Of a stretch of 64,000 nt of DNA, positions 11,961-24,835 are shown piece after piece. Under the pieces are notes generated by a model. The model was not told the DNA's origin. It saw only the letters and a list, made by a program, of their open reading frames with translations, and made no database searches. The stretch spans positions 60,667,293 through 60,731,292 of the forward strand of contig CM037782.1 in the NCBI GenBank assembly GCA_021229015.1. Reading direction: 5' to 3'. The position numbers and the translations under genes are program-made. The DNA is from Solen grandis. Lineage: Eukaryota > Mollusca > Bivalvia > Adapedonta > Solenidae. Positions within the stretch are counted from its first letter, which is position 1; every line of letters starts with the position of its first letter.

Positions 11961-13900
11961 AACAAGAGGGCCCATATGGCCCTGTGTTGCTCACCTGAGT
12001 AAGATTGCTGAGTTAGGCATGATTACCAGCAAGAGCTGTCAAAATGCTTGTTGATAAATCAAATGAAATCTATTTCAATTCTTGCCCTTCACATACCCTG
12101 TACATAATAATAGTCAAAAATGATATACCTTGATAGTCTGATACCCCTTAATATTTTTATGAAGCTTTAAATCAATCCCATGCCTAGTTACTGAGACATT
12201 AAGCATAATAACACTGTGCATGCAAAACTTTAACCAAAAGTCCAATCAAGAAAAGGGCCATAATTTGCATAAAATTCAGTCCAAAAGTTATCCTCCTTGG
12301 TTTTCTGATGCCCCTGAAGACACTCCTTAACTTTCTAGTCAATTCCACAAGCAATTTCTGAGATATAAGCTGGATAGTAGCTTGAATGCAAAATTTTAAT
12401 TAAAATCATTTGCATGCCTGGATACTGAGATATTAGCATGAAATTAAAAACCTAATTTGTAACATATTCTATCCAGAGTTACCTACCATGAAAGTATGAT
12501 ACCCCTAAACATATTAAAGATGTTTAAAATCAATTGCATGCCTGGATACTGAGATATAAGCATGAGAGTATCTTGCATGCAAAATTTAAATGAAAGTATG
12601 ACCCCATGAAAGTTGTTTCAAATCAATTGCATGCCTGGATAATGAGATATAAGCATGAGAGTATCTTGCATGCAAAACTTTAACCAAATTTTCTAAGTTA
12701 AAAAGGGGCCATAATTTGAAATATATTCCATCAAGAGTTATCTACCTTGGTTGTCTGATGCCCCTAAACATATTCATATACTTTCAAGTCAATACCATGA
12801 ATAGTTATTGAGATACAAACTGGATAGTAGCTTGCACGCAAAACTTTAACCAATTTTTCTATTGCATGCAAAACTTTAACCAAATTTTCTAAGTTAAAAA
12901 GGGGCCAAAATTTGTAACATATTCTATCCAGAGTTACCTACCATGAAAGTATGATACCCCTAAACATATTAAAGATGTTTAAAATCAATTGCATGCCTGG
13001 ATACTGAGATATAAGCATGAGAGTATCTTGCATGCAAAACTTTAACCAAAATTTCTAAGTTAAAAAGGGGCCATAATTTGTAACATATTCTATCCAGAGT
13101 TATCTACCATGAAAGTATGATACCCCTAAACATATAAAAGATGTTTCAAATCAATTGCATGCCTGGATAATGAGATATAAGCATGAGAGTATCTTGCATG
13201 CAAAACTTTAACCAAAATTTCTAAGTTAAAAAGGGGCCATAATTTGAAATATATTCCATCAAGAGTTATCTACCTTGGTTGTCTGATGCCCCTAAACATA
13301 TTCATAAACTTTCAAGTCAATACCATGAATAGTTATTGAGATACAAACTGGATAGTAGCTTGCACGCAAAACTTTAACCAATTTTTCTATTGCATGCAAA
13401 ACTTTAACCAAATTTCTAAGTTAAAAAGGGACCATAATTTGTAACATATTCTATCCAGAGTTATCTACCATGAAAGTATGATACCCCTAAACATATAAAA
13501 GATGTTTCAAATCAATTGCATGCCTGGATAATGAGATATAAGCATGAGAGTATCTTGCATGCAAAACTTTAACCAAAATTTCTAAAGTAAAAAGGGGCCA
13601 TAATTTGTAACATATTCTATCAAGAGTTATCTACCATGAAAGTATGATACCCCTTAATATATGAAAGTTGTTTCAAATCAATTGCATGCCTGGATAATGA
13701 GATATAAGCATGAGAGTATCTTGCATGCAAAACTTTAACCAAATTTTCTAAGTTAAAAAGGGGCCATAATTTGAAATATATTCCATCAAGAGTTATCTAC
13801 CTTGGTTGTCTGATGCCCCTAAACATATTCATAAACTTTCAAGTCAATACCATGAATAGTTATTGAGATACAAACTGGATAGTAGCTTGCACGCAAAACT
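11961..13900 (+). mobile_element. Helentron/pearl-like element, copy 3, with higher-order tandem array, right end lost in gap
   Basis: The left end is AACAAGAGGGCCCATATGGCCCTG then TTGCTCACCTGAG, matching copies 1 and 2 with a changed hairpin. It inserted into the mariner relic. From about 12.41 kb the core is a tandem array with two levels. Monomers of about 165-190 bp share GCATGCCTGGATA.TGAGATATAAGCATGAGAGTATC text. A 527-bp higher-order unit makes TCTACCTTGGTTGTCTGATG recur at 12741, 13269 and 13796. The array runs into an assembly gap, so the right terminus is not seen. Confidence 0.7.
12410..13900 (+). repeat. higher-order satellite-like array, ~527 bp period
   Basis: CTATCCAGAGTTA recurs at about 12924, 13090, 13451 and 13617. 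The 12924/13451 and 13090/13617 pairs are each 527 bp apart. Each 527-bp unit contains three non-identical monomers (about 165, 171 and 191 bp). One monomer has an extra ATTGCATGCAAAACTTTAACC duplication. Confidence 0.85.
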
Positions 13901-14000
13901 NNNNNNNNNNNNNNNNNNNNNNNNNNNNNNNNNNNNNNNNNNNNNNNNNNNNNNNNNNNNNNNNNNNNNNNNNNNNNNNNNNNNNNNNNNNNNNNNNNNN
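13901..14000. other. assembly gap, 100 N
   Basis: Exactly 100 N, the usual placeholder for a gap of unknown size. It falls inside a tandem array, so the real array is probably longer. Confidence 0.98.
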
Positions 14001-15529
14001 GATTTAAATGGACCAATCGGTAACTGTGGAAAATATTATCCATTGAACAATGTGTGGAATTGTACACCAGCATGTAGATAAGGTGTTCTGGAAGACGTAG
14101 GTCGGAGTGAAATGGTCTATATCTTACTGTGTACAAAATAATACGTTTTAACAAACAGCCAAGATGGGTCACCAGGTGCAGATTCTGAATCTTGCAGACG
14201 ATTGACTCTCACGGCTATGTACACCAAAGCGTCTCGATAACTTCGTTATGAATTATCTTTCTATTGCAGTTACTTTTCTACTTACATCCGTTATGTATGA
14301 CAGCTTTTGATAAAGCCCCTTGTCAAACATGACACATTAGGCTTGCATGAGTCTTTTAATCTAAAATCGATACTATGTTTGATTTGGATTAGTGGAGGTA
14401 AGGGTTCTACCCTTTTTTTCTAAGCAGATTATTACATAATGCTAATTATAGATAACGCGACAGATTTGCGACGTCTCAAAGAAGTAAAATGCATATAAAA
14501 AATAAATCAGTCAACAAAAGCTGATATCATCGACAACAGCGATAAGGATTGAGGACTTTAATAACTTTGAAAATAAATTAACTCATCAAGATAGCAGTGT
14601 CAGAATGTTGGGTTTACTTTACAGTGATATTTATAAAATGAAAGTTTAGGTTACATTTCACCCTAAGCAGATTTATCTAAAAGATTGAGTAGTGTTAAAA
14701 TCATACTGCTCTCTGATAAGATGTGAAACTCCTTCTCTTCGTCACCACCACCATCATCATCAACACCATCATCATTATCATCATCATTATAGGTAAGCAA
14801 AACATCGTTTTAAGGCAGTCGTTGACTAACATATCGTCCAATGCAAAGGCGTCTTATAAATGGAATACTCGTCGGCGTGGAGGCTTGAAAGTTATGAAAA
14901 CATGACTGTGAATAGCTGTATAAAAGACTTCTTTTGATTGGTTAAATAACCATGATGGAGCCAATGAAATGTCATAATTTGACACACCTTAAAAAGACAA
15001 AAATACAGGCCTAAAATCTTACGGCCGACAATGTAAGAACTGATGCATTAGAAATGTACATAAAACGGCGTGCATTACACTTCTGGACATGCAAAATGCC
15101 TGTGTTGAGATATGAGGATAAGTACGATTATTCGCGGTGAATTGTTTAACACCTCATGTGGATTTTAGGCAAAGTTAGGATTAGATAGTGTGAAGAGGAA
15201 GATATTACTAGATTTAGCCACGATTAAAGCATCGTCCCCCGGATAATCAGTAGAATGTTTATTACAAAAAATATAAAACATAGAGATTATGTTTGAATTT
15301 ATCATTTTGCACTGTGTCAAGTAAGAAATAATGACGTAGCATGGAGAAATCCCGAAGTGTGTATATATTTTGGTGATGTACATGTTAAGAGTCATAAATA
15401 CTTTCGAAAATAAATAAATTATTGAAGTAATCAAAAATGAAAATAAATGACATATGTATCTTCCAAACAATGCAGTGGAATGTACTGACAATCTTAAATA
15501 TGGTTTAATTAGACTGGCGGTGGAGCCAC
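14001..15529. other. intergenic, no gene recognised
   Basis: AT-rich with short ORFs (at most 108 codons, minus, at 15165-15491) that lack domains. It contains a CAC/CAT microsatellite at about 14742-14790. Confidence 0.5.
14742..14790 (+). repeat. CAC/CAT trinucleotide microsatellite
   Basis: Imperfect run of CAC and CAT/ATT triplets. Confidence 0.85.
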
Positions 15530-15890
15530 TCTTATGAAGTGGGAAATAAAAAACCGATATTGCTGATTTGCATAATTACCGCAGCCGATTTAACTGTACT
15601 GTATTACTCCGCACAACAACAAATAGAATGTACTACTGAAATAAGGCTGTGACACTATTGTATACAACTTATGGATTGAATCAGAGTCGTGACCCTCATT
15701 CCAGATCATTATGAAACAAATCAAAACGCTCAAGGCATTGAGAGACTGCTGGCTTGATATCATGGAACAAAGAGCGAGCGCATCCCTGCTGAAACGCTAG
15801 GTTTAGAATTACATGTACATGTATATAGATAGTTGATGTAAATCCTGCCGACAATCTCTCATTTCACTGCATGAGCGCTTTGACATACTA
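15530..15890 (+). repeat. interspersed repeat family X, short copy
   Basis: It shares with 6620-7365 the ordered phrases CTGATTTGCATAATT, GATTTAACTGTAC, CTCCGC, GAAACGCTAGGTTTAGAAT and GCGCTTTGA, with the interior shortened. Confidence 0.5.
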
Positions 15891-17009
15891 AGGCCTCGTA
15901 CTATTTGACTGCCATGGTGCTATAAAATGGGCGATGTACCAGTTATTTCTGAGATCAAATATTACTTGGTGTTTAACCTACTCCTCACTGAAGCAATGGA
16001 ATAGACTTAGAAAACATAAAAACATAAATATTTAAATGGATGATAAAAAATGGGGACGTTTATACAACTAGTAGAAATATTCTTGAGTTAATAGCTCTTT
16101 TCAACATTTTCCGGATTTCTAAGGTAACGGATTAACCGTTGTCAAAATTAACGGCATGCAGTTATAAACAAAGAAATTCACCATGGAAAACATATCTTTC
16201 TCATGCTCACTCTGTGTGTCTGTCTGTGTTTCGTTCTCGTTATTCTGTCACGCCAGACAAATTCCACAGCTTACCATACTATAAAAAAAAGAAAAAATGT
16301 TTCAAAAGGAAGGGTCATACGAGTATATCTTAGTATATTACTTTTATGATGCAGGGACTTCCAAGATAACACTTATATCAAATGTGTGTCAACCCAAACC
16401 CATGTCACACCTCATAAACAAGATAAAAACACACCCTTGTCACCTCCTGGGCACGTATAATTGACACACTGACAAACACTGATCTTTTTTATGAGGTGAC
16501 GTAATACCCAGAAATCCACGACAAATTCAAAGTTTTAAAACATTTTGATTTCGTTATCTTAAAGCTCGTAGAAGATGATTTTTCGAATGTCTGTATTACT
16601 TTTGGAACGTATGTTTAAATAACATTCTGTCTAGTATATCATTAAAAATAGTCAATAGTTAAAATTTATCGAAAACGTGTGAAATGTTACACGCACTTAA
16701 AATACGCATTGATCGTAGTAGACAATTGAACGAGTTTATCGGCAAAATAAAGAAAACACTCAAATATGTAACCCATGTTGACGCAATCAAAACAAACGAT
16801 TTAATAAATTGTTATCCATTTCAAACAATCCATTAGGCGTGGAATTTAGTACATTTGAAGAAACATGTTGTTGTACAGCAAAGACACATTTATATCATCA
16901 TTGAGTCAACTTTACTGGTTGTTCCAATTATTTTTTAAATACTTTAGTATAATTTGAATTTATAATTGAATTTTTACGTGCAGTTTAAAACACAATCTCA
17001 AGCATTTAA
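15891..17009. other. intergenic, no gene recognised
   Basis: AT-rich; no ORF above 64 codons and no repeat ends recognised. Confidence 0.5.
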
Positions 17010-17152
17010 AGTAAAGTCCCTTTAATAGCTCCGCTACATTTCGGACCTTATGGCCTTTCACGGAGATAACCAAGGTTTTCTAATGTTTCATTAGGGTACT
17101 TGGTTTTCTTAGTAGGGGTTTAGTGGTACAAGACGTAGCGGAAATAAAAATA
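17010..17152 (+). mobile_element. short TIR element (family R), degenerate copy
   Basis: It aligns by eye with the intact element at 37213-37364. Shared text includes TAAAGTCCCT.TAAT, CTCCGCTACATTTCGGACC, TATGGCCTTTCACGGAGAT and, at the right, GACGTAGCGGAA. The right TIR is broken beyond that point. Confidence 0.8.
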
Positions 17153-17162
17153 GTATAGTATA

Positions 17163-17350
17163 GTATTGGGGTTTACCGTCGCTGCGATAGTATTTCAATC
17201 ATATAGCGACGTCCAGCTAATTAAAGGTGGAGGAAGACCCCGAGTACACAGAGGTACCCGGGTAGAACCACCGACCTACCGCAAGCCAGCTGGAAGGCTT
17301 CCTCACATGAAAAATCCGAAGTCCCTACCGGGATTCGAACCCACAGCGGG
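17163..17350 (+). mobile_element. tRNA-like SINE-type element (family S2)
   Basis: It reads GGGGTTTACCGTCGCTGCGA, GCGACGTCCAGCTAATTA, GGTGGAGGAAGACCCCGAGT, CCCGGGTAGAACCACCGACC, CTACCGCAAGCCAGC and ends CGGGATTCGAACCCACAGCG, which has a pol III B-box form (GGTTCGAAYCC on the opposite strand). Related copies lie at 44500-44640 and 51085-51165. Confidence 0.65.
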
Positions 17351-17373
17351 AAATAAAAAAAAGTGAAGTATTT

Positions 17374-17725
17374 CTATATTGTAATATGTTAGTGGAAGCC
17401 TCTAGCAGACTGGTAATAGATGCTGACTATCAGTTTACTACTACTAAGCCCATTACGGCTGTGGGTTCGAGTCCTACCCCTGTCACTTTGATTTTTTTAC
17501 GTGCTTTAGCATTCCAGTTGACTTGCGGTAGGTCGTTTGTTCCATTTTTAAGGCGACGTTTAAACTCCATGCAAATATTCTCATGCTAATATTGCAGATT
17601 AACATGTATGAAAATATAACACACAGACATTGAATAGCCCCATTGTCATGAAGCGGGTATGGCGGCAGCCTGGTTACAGGATGCCGTGTGTTCGATCTTC
17701 ATCGATGATACCAGGGTCGTTAAAA
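17374..17725 (+). repeat. tRNA-derived repeat fragments
   Basis: Two B-box-like stretches (GTGGGTTCGAGTCCTACCC near 17461, and GTGTTCGATCTTCATC near 17688) sit after AGTGG/GCGG-like stretches. Neither folds by eye into an intact cloverleaf with a matching acceptor stem, so I call them SINE remnants rather than tRNA genes. Confidence 0.35.
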
Positions 17726-19650
17726 CGATACTATTGTTGTTTTTTCTTTATCTTTAGCATATCAGGATTGATATGTAATTAAATATCAATATATTATATA
17801 TATATTGTATTAAATGTCCTCGAGCAGAGTTAATGTATGTGACATCATGCCCAGGCTATGGTGAGATGTTTATGGAACATTACCATATCAGTGCAGATTA
17901 GATAAGTCCTTAGTTGACCGAAACACAATCCGTTGGACGTTAAAACCAAAATGTAATCTTACACTGACGTAATACATGATAAATCTTCTCCGTCAACTGT
18001 CACACACATACACATACACAAAGTAAAAACAAAATAAAGCCACTGACATAATAATTATTTTTAATTTTCCATCGGAGACATGTTAAGACACGTACATTCA
18101 AATCGTATCTGATCTCTATCACATTGTTTCTATACATCAACAAACAATTCCATAACAAGAGAACAACCAACACATTTCAATATTATTTTTTTTTATATAA
18201 CACTAATGTTCTATAATAGTTTCTTTATTTAATGATATTATATTACATAATTTTCATATTATAAAACAGTGTTCTATACATATACGTTATGGACCTTTCC
18301 AGTGTTCATAGATAATTACATTTAAAATGACTAACGAGCTATCCGTTAGCAATACAGGGATAACAGATAGTCAACGGCTAACCTGGCTTACTCAAAAAAA
18401 AAAGAAAAAAAAGAACACTATTTGTGAGCAGTTAACTTGGCCATAAATAAGCAAGACCAGGCTCAAATTTGTCATTACTTAAAGCTGGAAAGATTCATCA
18501 ATGTCGTTAAGTAACTTTTTTTTTGCATTGAACTTACATGGTATAATATAACGACAAAACAAAGAATGGGCTCATAAATAAATGTTGGATATTCATAAAC
18601 AGTGAAATTGCGATTTTCCGGGGAGCGATTATTCGAACATCATGCATAAATCGAGGTATGTTCTCAGGCCCTGTGTGGAGATATGATAGGCTCATTGAGG
18701 AGAATACTCTCGATTTTCCGAATCTTGCGATTTCCCGAATCTTGCGATTTCCCGAACATTTAATTTCACCCCACCAGGATTGTCACAATTTTACTGCGTT
18801 TTGCATTGAATTTACATAATATATTCTATAACATTTGAAAATACACAATGAGCTCATAATCAAATATATATTCAAATATACATATAATGTTGTGAACGAA
18901 TATAACAACAGTAATGAGTATTTAGGTTGACTATGTTGATAACATTAATATCGAATGATAATGTATAAATAGACAATCACACATATTATATTACTTAACG
19001 TCGTGTAATATATTTTATTATTAAGATATCCTGTAGTTTCTGTTCTTTATTTCCCGTTTAACAACATAATGCGTAAATTAATTAATCCATTGAATTTGGA
19101 TTTAATTATGCTTTCCCTATTTATAAAAAAAAATGCATTTACTTACGATGATTTCGAATGCAAACAAAATACCCCGTTGTTTCTTTGAGAATTAAGTATA
19201 TTTCAAAACATCAATAAGTATTGTTTTATATGTAATTACGATGCTTAGTAGTTTTGTTTATATTTGGTAAAAACAGACGATGTGATCACTATGACGTCAT
19301 TGGCACATTTTAGCTTAGTCTGGAATACTGACATTCGATTAAAACATGACCTGAACTCATTTTTATCTTGATCCCCGCTTACCCCCCACTTAAAACACGG
19401 TTTCAATAAATATTCAATCAATATGCATGTATAATCAGAAAAAAGTACGTTCATGGTGGAAGCGAAACAGGTGTAAAATGGCGGAGTGGAGGATTTAACT
19501 GATCCTGATTTAATCTAGATGTACAGGGAAAAGATCTGTAGACTTTCTCATGCTCTCTGATGCAAGTTGTTCCCATGACCGTCGCTAATGACAGGTACAC
19601 TCACATGTAAATGTCATATTCCTGTAGAAAAAAAGTTGACGCCATAAAAT

Positions 19651-19654
<4 letters not shown>

Positions 19655-19687
<33 letters not shown>
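19655..19687 (+). repeat. poly-A run
   Basis: Homopolymer of about 33 A. It could be a retroposon tail, but no attached body was recognised. Confidence 0.9.
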
Positions 19688-19689
<2 letters not shown>

Positions 19690-22099
19690 GAAGGGAAAAT
19701 GATTGAAACTGATTGGCTGTCCGGAAACTGTATCCGACCAATCAGAACACGTTTGATAACTTTTATTTGTTATCATAATGTAGCAAGATCCGATTGTGTC
19801 CATGTGTATTTTGGTTTTTGATGCCAATTTACCTGATAATAAGTAACTTAAAGGACAATCAATCACATTTAATCAGTTTCTCGTGTGAATGTTTCGTTTT
19901 TTATCAGCTTGCAACTGATGACTTGCCTCTATTTCAGATGAAAGGGATTTGCGGTATCAAATATGTCGTTCCTTTGTTCAAGCATGTGATGTTAACGGCA
20001 ATATGCTGTCAGGTTTCCATACTTTCTCTTCTGTGCAATCACGTGATTAAATCAATTAAAATCCAAGGAAAGTTAACAATTAATCAAATCATTTCATACA
20101 ATAAATTATTCGCCACGTCATAATCATACATCTACCTGCATACACATATACATACATTCATCTGGAGGAAGCCAATAGTAATGTTTCGTTGTTATGTTAC
20201 CATGGCACCGGTGTGTGACTATACCTTGTATCACAGCAGTTAATGATTGTACAATGCTAGTGGGTCTCACACGTCCAGTGCTATGGGCTTGATCAAATGA
20301 AGCTATTTGTTAACGACTCTGAAAGAACACATCAGCGCCTTAGCTTTATTGCTGTTACAGCTCATTTCGGCATGCTTCATACCTAAACCCGTTTCCCCAT
20401 ATAGACGTGTGTGACTTTTTTTTTGCCGGGGGGTATCTTTTCTTCTTTACTCTTAACAGAATAGCCAAATCCAATGGTCCTGACCCCTTAATCCCCCTCT
20501 GGATCCACGCAGGCAATATGCATAATTTTGTCAGCCCTACGACATAATATGAGTTGCTGCCAAACTAAAGAGGAATTCATAAAAGCATCAAAGTGGATTT
20601 TGGTATTGATTTTAAGAGACAGCGGTTAATTTAAACATGGTTAACTTCCTAATTAAATTTAGTTCATTTAATATTCTTATTTAAGTCTTTAAACTAAGTG
20701 GTTTAATAATTTCTCTGACATAATCCAGTTTGCAGGACACCGATGTTGTACTTTAGCTGTATAGTTTAATTAAATTGCAAAAATATGAAATATAATTATA
20801 TTTATGTCAATGAAAAAACGTGGAAATATATAACAAATTTTATAACAAACATATCACAAACATATGTACTATTGATTTTGTTTAGAACTACACTATGAAC
20901 GTGTAATTATTAACAATGGCTTCAACATTTTGATTCTATGGTCCCAGCTCAATCTTATCATAGGCTCTTTTTTTCAACAAACATCGTAACAATCAATGTA
21001 CATGAATATATTGATATGGACTAAACTCACCGGGTTACAAAACGTAAGTTATTGCAAGTTATACAAATCGGATTAGTCGTATACAATTGAATATAACATC
21101 TCAAATATTTGTTATTAATATCACTTTACAGTAACAATCAGACAGACGAGGATAATGAAGGTTTACATTTCACGCATATTTGTAGGGAATGGGACCGTAA
21201 TATAAATGAACGCCAATATTTGCATTGTGTGACATTATTTGATAACAAACATACACAGGTGTGGATATATCCGGGACTACTTTCATCTAATGTACCATTT
21301 AAACAAAATATTTAGAACATGGTGTTATCGATTGATTAAATTATATCCAGTAAAACCTCGATAATCCGATGACCGAAGAGGGGATATGAAATATCGATAA
21401 TCTCGATAGTTCGATAAATGCGAATTTCGGAAAACCGAGAGAACCGTATTATATATCTAATAAAGGTTAGTGGAGCTCGAGGTAGGGTACTCCTTTAATT
21501 ATATATACTTAGTGTATTTATGTATGGTTTATACTCAATATTGATTGATTTTTCACATTCATAGAGGCACGCCCTGTAACCCACAGTATATGTATTGAAA
21601 AAAATCAAGCAGTCGTATTTGATTGGCTAGACGTGCGTATACTGAAATATAATGGAGAGTCTCCAGGAGATAAAAAAAACGTTTATTACTGACAAAATAA
21701 AATAACAAAAGGGACCAGAAATAATAAGTTCCTTCGAACATTGAAGACAATTTACCAAAACTCCAGAAATTACTGCATTCCATACGAGCATCAAATAGAT
21801 CTCAGAAAAGTATGCGAAATAGGAAAAACCTGTTTTGATTACTGCGTTTGGAACCAGGAAAAACAATTGAAAGTTATAAGATTATAACGCGATGAAACAT
21901 ACGAACAACGAATAAATCAATAAATATATGGATGAACTTTAAACATTAAATAACATAAAGGTTGATCAATTGCACAATAATGCATTATTATGAACACTCA
22001 CAAAACCGGAAACAAAGTTTACAAGTACAATTCTTAATAATTTACAACCATAAAAGGCTTTTCTGAACATTATCAATGAGTATCGATACCTGGAGAAAC

Positions 22100-22127
22100 A
22101 AAAAAAAAAAAAAAAAAAAAAAAAAAA
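22100..22127 (+). repeat. poly-A run
   Basis: Homopolymer of about 28 A, interrupted only at its edges. Confidence 0.9.
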
Positions 22128-23380
22128 CAAAATTGTGTCCCTTGAACATTACGGCCTTAATTGATTGAAATAAATTGAAATGGATTTTCTTGTTTCAACC
22201 TACAGCAAAGTCAGAAAAGTAAATTATTTAGGAAAACACAGGGTGGAAATAGTTAAATAAAATTTGGACGTTTAATCGAACTATGTGGCATTGGTGCCGC
22301 CGCTTTCCTTTATGTTTAAGTACCAGTATGTGTTTAACGAAACTAAAAACGTAATGCGGAGCAAGACATGTGAAAAATATAATATGTTCATTTACTTTCA
22401 AAAAGTAAGCATTCATTGTTATGTATTTAAATAATCACATACATTCATATATAAAAATAAGCAACAAGAAAAAATCTTAAAATTTGTTAGTTGTCTAAAC
22501 TGGTTGTTAGACATGTACACAAAAACAAACATATGCGCTCAGGCGTAATCAATACGCTACATCAAGCACAAATAAAAGCGTCGAAAACAGCCATAAATTA
22601 AAACAGCCAACGTCAAAACATATTCGGCATCTGTTATACCTGTATTCAACATGGGTTTTAATTTGATTTCCGAACGATTTTATGCTGTAAAAGAATTGTA
22701 CTTGTAAACAAGAATAAATAGCTGATCTAAAGTCATAAATAAACTATACACAATACTATGTTATGAAACAAAACGGGAAAATGATATTGTCCATGGCTGA
22801 CGAAATAAGCGAAATAAACATCCTTTACTGTAATAGACATTATTTTGAATATTCCATAGATACGAGCGCGTGAACTAATTAATGAAGATATAGTTTCTTC
22901 TTATTTATATTCTAGTGTATATAAATATATATTCAATGTATATAATGTATTATGAATCGCTATATGTAAATTTGCTACATTTATGAGCAGTAAGGGCGCT
23001 GATATGATACGTTTCTAAGCAAACACTATTATCAAAATTATTTTTCAGTCTATTACAGTAAAATATGTTTACACAAAACATAGATGGAATGAAACACGAT
23101 TACACATCTTGTATTGGCACTGATCATATGAAAGGAATTGATGACGACATAACTGATGTTTCTATAGAGAAACCTGTGTCAATGAAGAAGATGGTTGCCG
23201 CTATAATGTCCACTTGGGCCAGGAAACGGGATTTGGACTAGAGACCCATTGGAGAGTTGTTCATAGTACGATCCGGAATACTGAAATAGAAATAGCCATG
23301 ATTAGCCATCATGCTATCCTATTCTTGCTTCTTACCTAACAACACCTACTGGTAAACCTGTTTAAGCAGTTATACTCGGG

Positions 23381-23586
23381 GTTTAAAGTAATCCATCCTT
23401 CATTAGATTGTGATCATGGTCAATTAAGTGATCGTTGAAATTTTATAGTAAATGCAAGCCTTTGTAGGCTTAGAGCAAAAAAAGCCTATGACTCAAAATC
23501 AATGGATGCTTGCATCTGCACTGAAGTCTTTTTAAGCATTTGGAGGACCATGATTGTAATTTAAAGAAGGACGGGTTACTTTAAAC
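23381..23586 (+). mobile_element. MITE-like element (family D), intact copy
   Basis: About 206 bp with 25-bp terminal inverted repeats. The left GTTTAAAGTAATCCATCC and the reverse complement of the right GGACGGGTTACTTTAAAC match at 22 of 25 positions. The interior has GTGATCATGGTC, TAAATGCAAGCCTTT, ATGCTTGCATCTG and GGACCATGATTG, a second inverted pair. Two more copies lie at 23981 and 50808. Confidence 0.8.
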
Positions 23587-23980
23587 TGTCCTAAGCAGGC
23601 ATACTTGTAAATTTGAGAAAGTGTCTCTTTGCAAAGGTGACTGAGAAACTGAAGTCAAATACATGTGTGTATGAGGATTATGCAATACAGAGTTGCATAT
23701 CTAAAAGCTGCCTGCTTAAAACAGTTGGTTTTCTTTATACAAGTGACTGCAAAAACAGGTTTAGTTGTGTTAATTTACATTTACTCAGTTGCAAAAGAAA
23801 GTGTTCACTTACGTTTTCTTTAATTTAAATGCATTGTTTATTTTCACAATGTTTGGTTTAATACATATTGAGTATTGTATATGCAGTATGATGCATTTTT
23901 TTTCGAAAGTGTTTATTATTTAGAGTAATATTTGCAGCCCAAAACATGCTATATTTCTGCAGGAAATAATACATTCAAAT

Positions 23981-24157
23981 TAAGGTAATACACCAAGAAT
24001 TAAATAGTGATCTTGGTCCATCAAGTGATCAGGGGAATCTTTATAGTAAATGCAAGCCTTTTTAGACTAAGAGCAAAAGAGCCTATAATTCCAAACCAAT
24101 GACTGCTAAGCATTTGAAGGACCATGATTATAACTTAATGATGGATGGATTACCTTA
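23981..24157 (+). mobile_element. MITE-like element (family D), second copy
   Basis: It begins TAAGGTAAT and ends ATTACCTTA, with interior GTGATCTTGGTCC, GTAAATGCAAGCCTTT and GGACCATGATTAT in the same order as the copy 400 bp away. Confidence 0.75.
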
Positions 24158-24274
24158 ACCAAACACTGAGTGCACTTTCTTTTGCAAACTGAATCATTAT
24201 TGTATTGTATCATCATTGTGTTTCAGGGTCTCCTACAGTAGCAACATGGTGACCATTTTCTTTATTTGCTGAAA

Positions 24275-24518
24275 TACAGTAAAACCTCGCTGTTAAGACC
24301 ACCATCGGTTTCAGCAAAAAGTGGTCTTAATAGCAAAGTGGTCTTAAAAGTGAATTTTCCAAATATAGTAAAAAAAAAACTTAAAATTATTTGGTTCCAA
24401 AAATGAATGGTCTTAATTCCGAGGTGGTCTAAATACCGATGTGGTCTTAATTCCGAGGTGGTCTAAATACCGAGGTGGTCTTAATTCCGAGGTGGTCTTA
24501 AAGCGAGATTTTACTGTA
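24275..24518 (+). mobile_element. MITE with TA-type target and GGTCTTAA repeats
   Basis: Terminal inverted repeats: left TACAGTAAAACCTCGCT, right AGCGAGATTTTACTGTA, continuing inward as TTAAGACCACC / GGTGGTCTTAA. It is flanked by TA, consistent with a Tc1/mariner-type duplication. The interior right half is a short tandem of GAGGTGGTCTTAATTCC / GTCTAAATACC units. No coding capacity. Confidence 0.8.
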
Positions 24519-24727
24519 TAATATATCATAGTATATGGGTACTACCTGCCATATTTAATGATTACATTGTTTGCCACGGTCAACATGTTTATGAGAAACT
24601 TATTGTTAGGATGTTAGTGAATGGATTTATCAACGAATATCAATCATAAGAAACTTTTCATGTAATAAACCTTGCGCTTCAATTAGTTTTTAACTTATTC
24701 ATAAATAAATTCTTACAAATTATACTT

Positions 24728-24835
24728 TTACTGGATTGGACAAGTACCACTTAATAGCGCCTAGGAAGGTCAAATTCCTTGCCCCTGACCGGGTTCGAAC
24801 CCAGAACCTTCGGATCCGCAGTCAGGATACATTAA
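24728..24835 (-). mobile_element. tRNA-derived SINE (family S1), partial
   Basis: It contains TGGATTGGACAAGTACC, TTCCTTGCCCCTGACCGG, GGTTCGAACCCAGAACC and TTCGGATCCGCAGTCAGG. This order is shared with copies near 28.1, 34.6 and 43.1 kb. Read on the minus strand, the B-box and A-box-like ends are in tRNA order. Confidence 0.7.

Larger units (their letters stand above)
17726..23380. other. intergenic, no gene recognised
   Basis: AT-rich with scattered ORFs below 110 codons that show no domains. It holds A-runs at 19655-19687 and 22100-22127. Around 18605-18770 and 21350-21450, CGATTTTCCG/CGATAATC-rich text resembles decayed short TIR elements of the 'paired CCTCG...CGAGG' type but no clear ends. 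Confidence 0.5.

Noticed and set aside
13819..14172. ORFs of 117 and 72 codons spanning the N-run
   Set aside because: They exist only because Ns were read through as X; flanks are satellite and unrelated sequence.
17374..17725. two possible tRNA genes
   Set aside because: T-arm-like text is present but the acceptor stem and A-box spacing fail; more like SINE debris.
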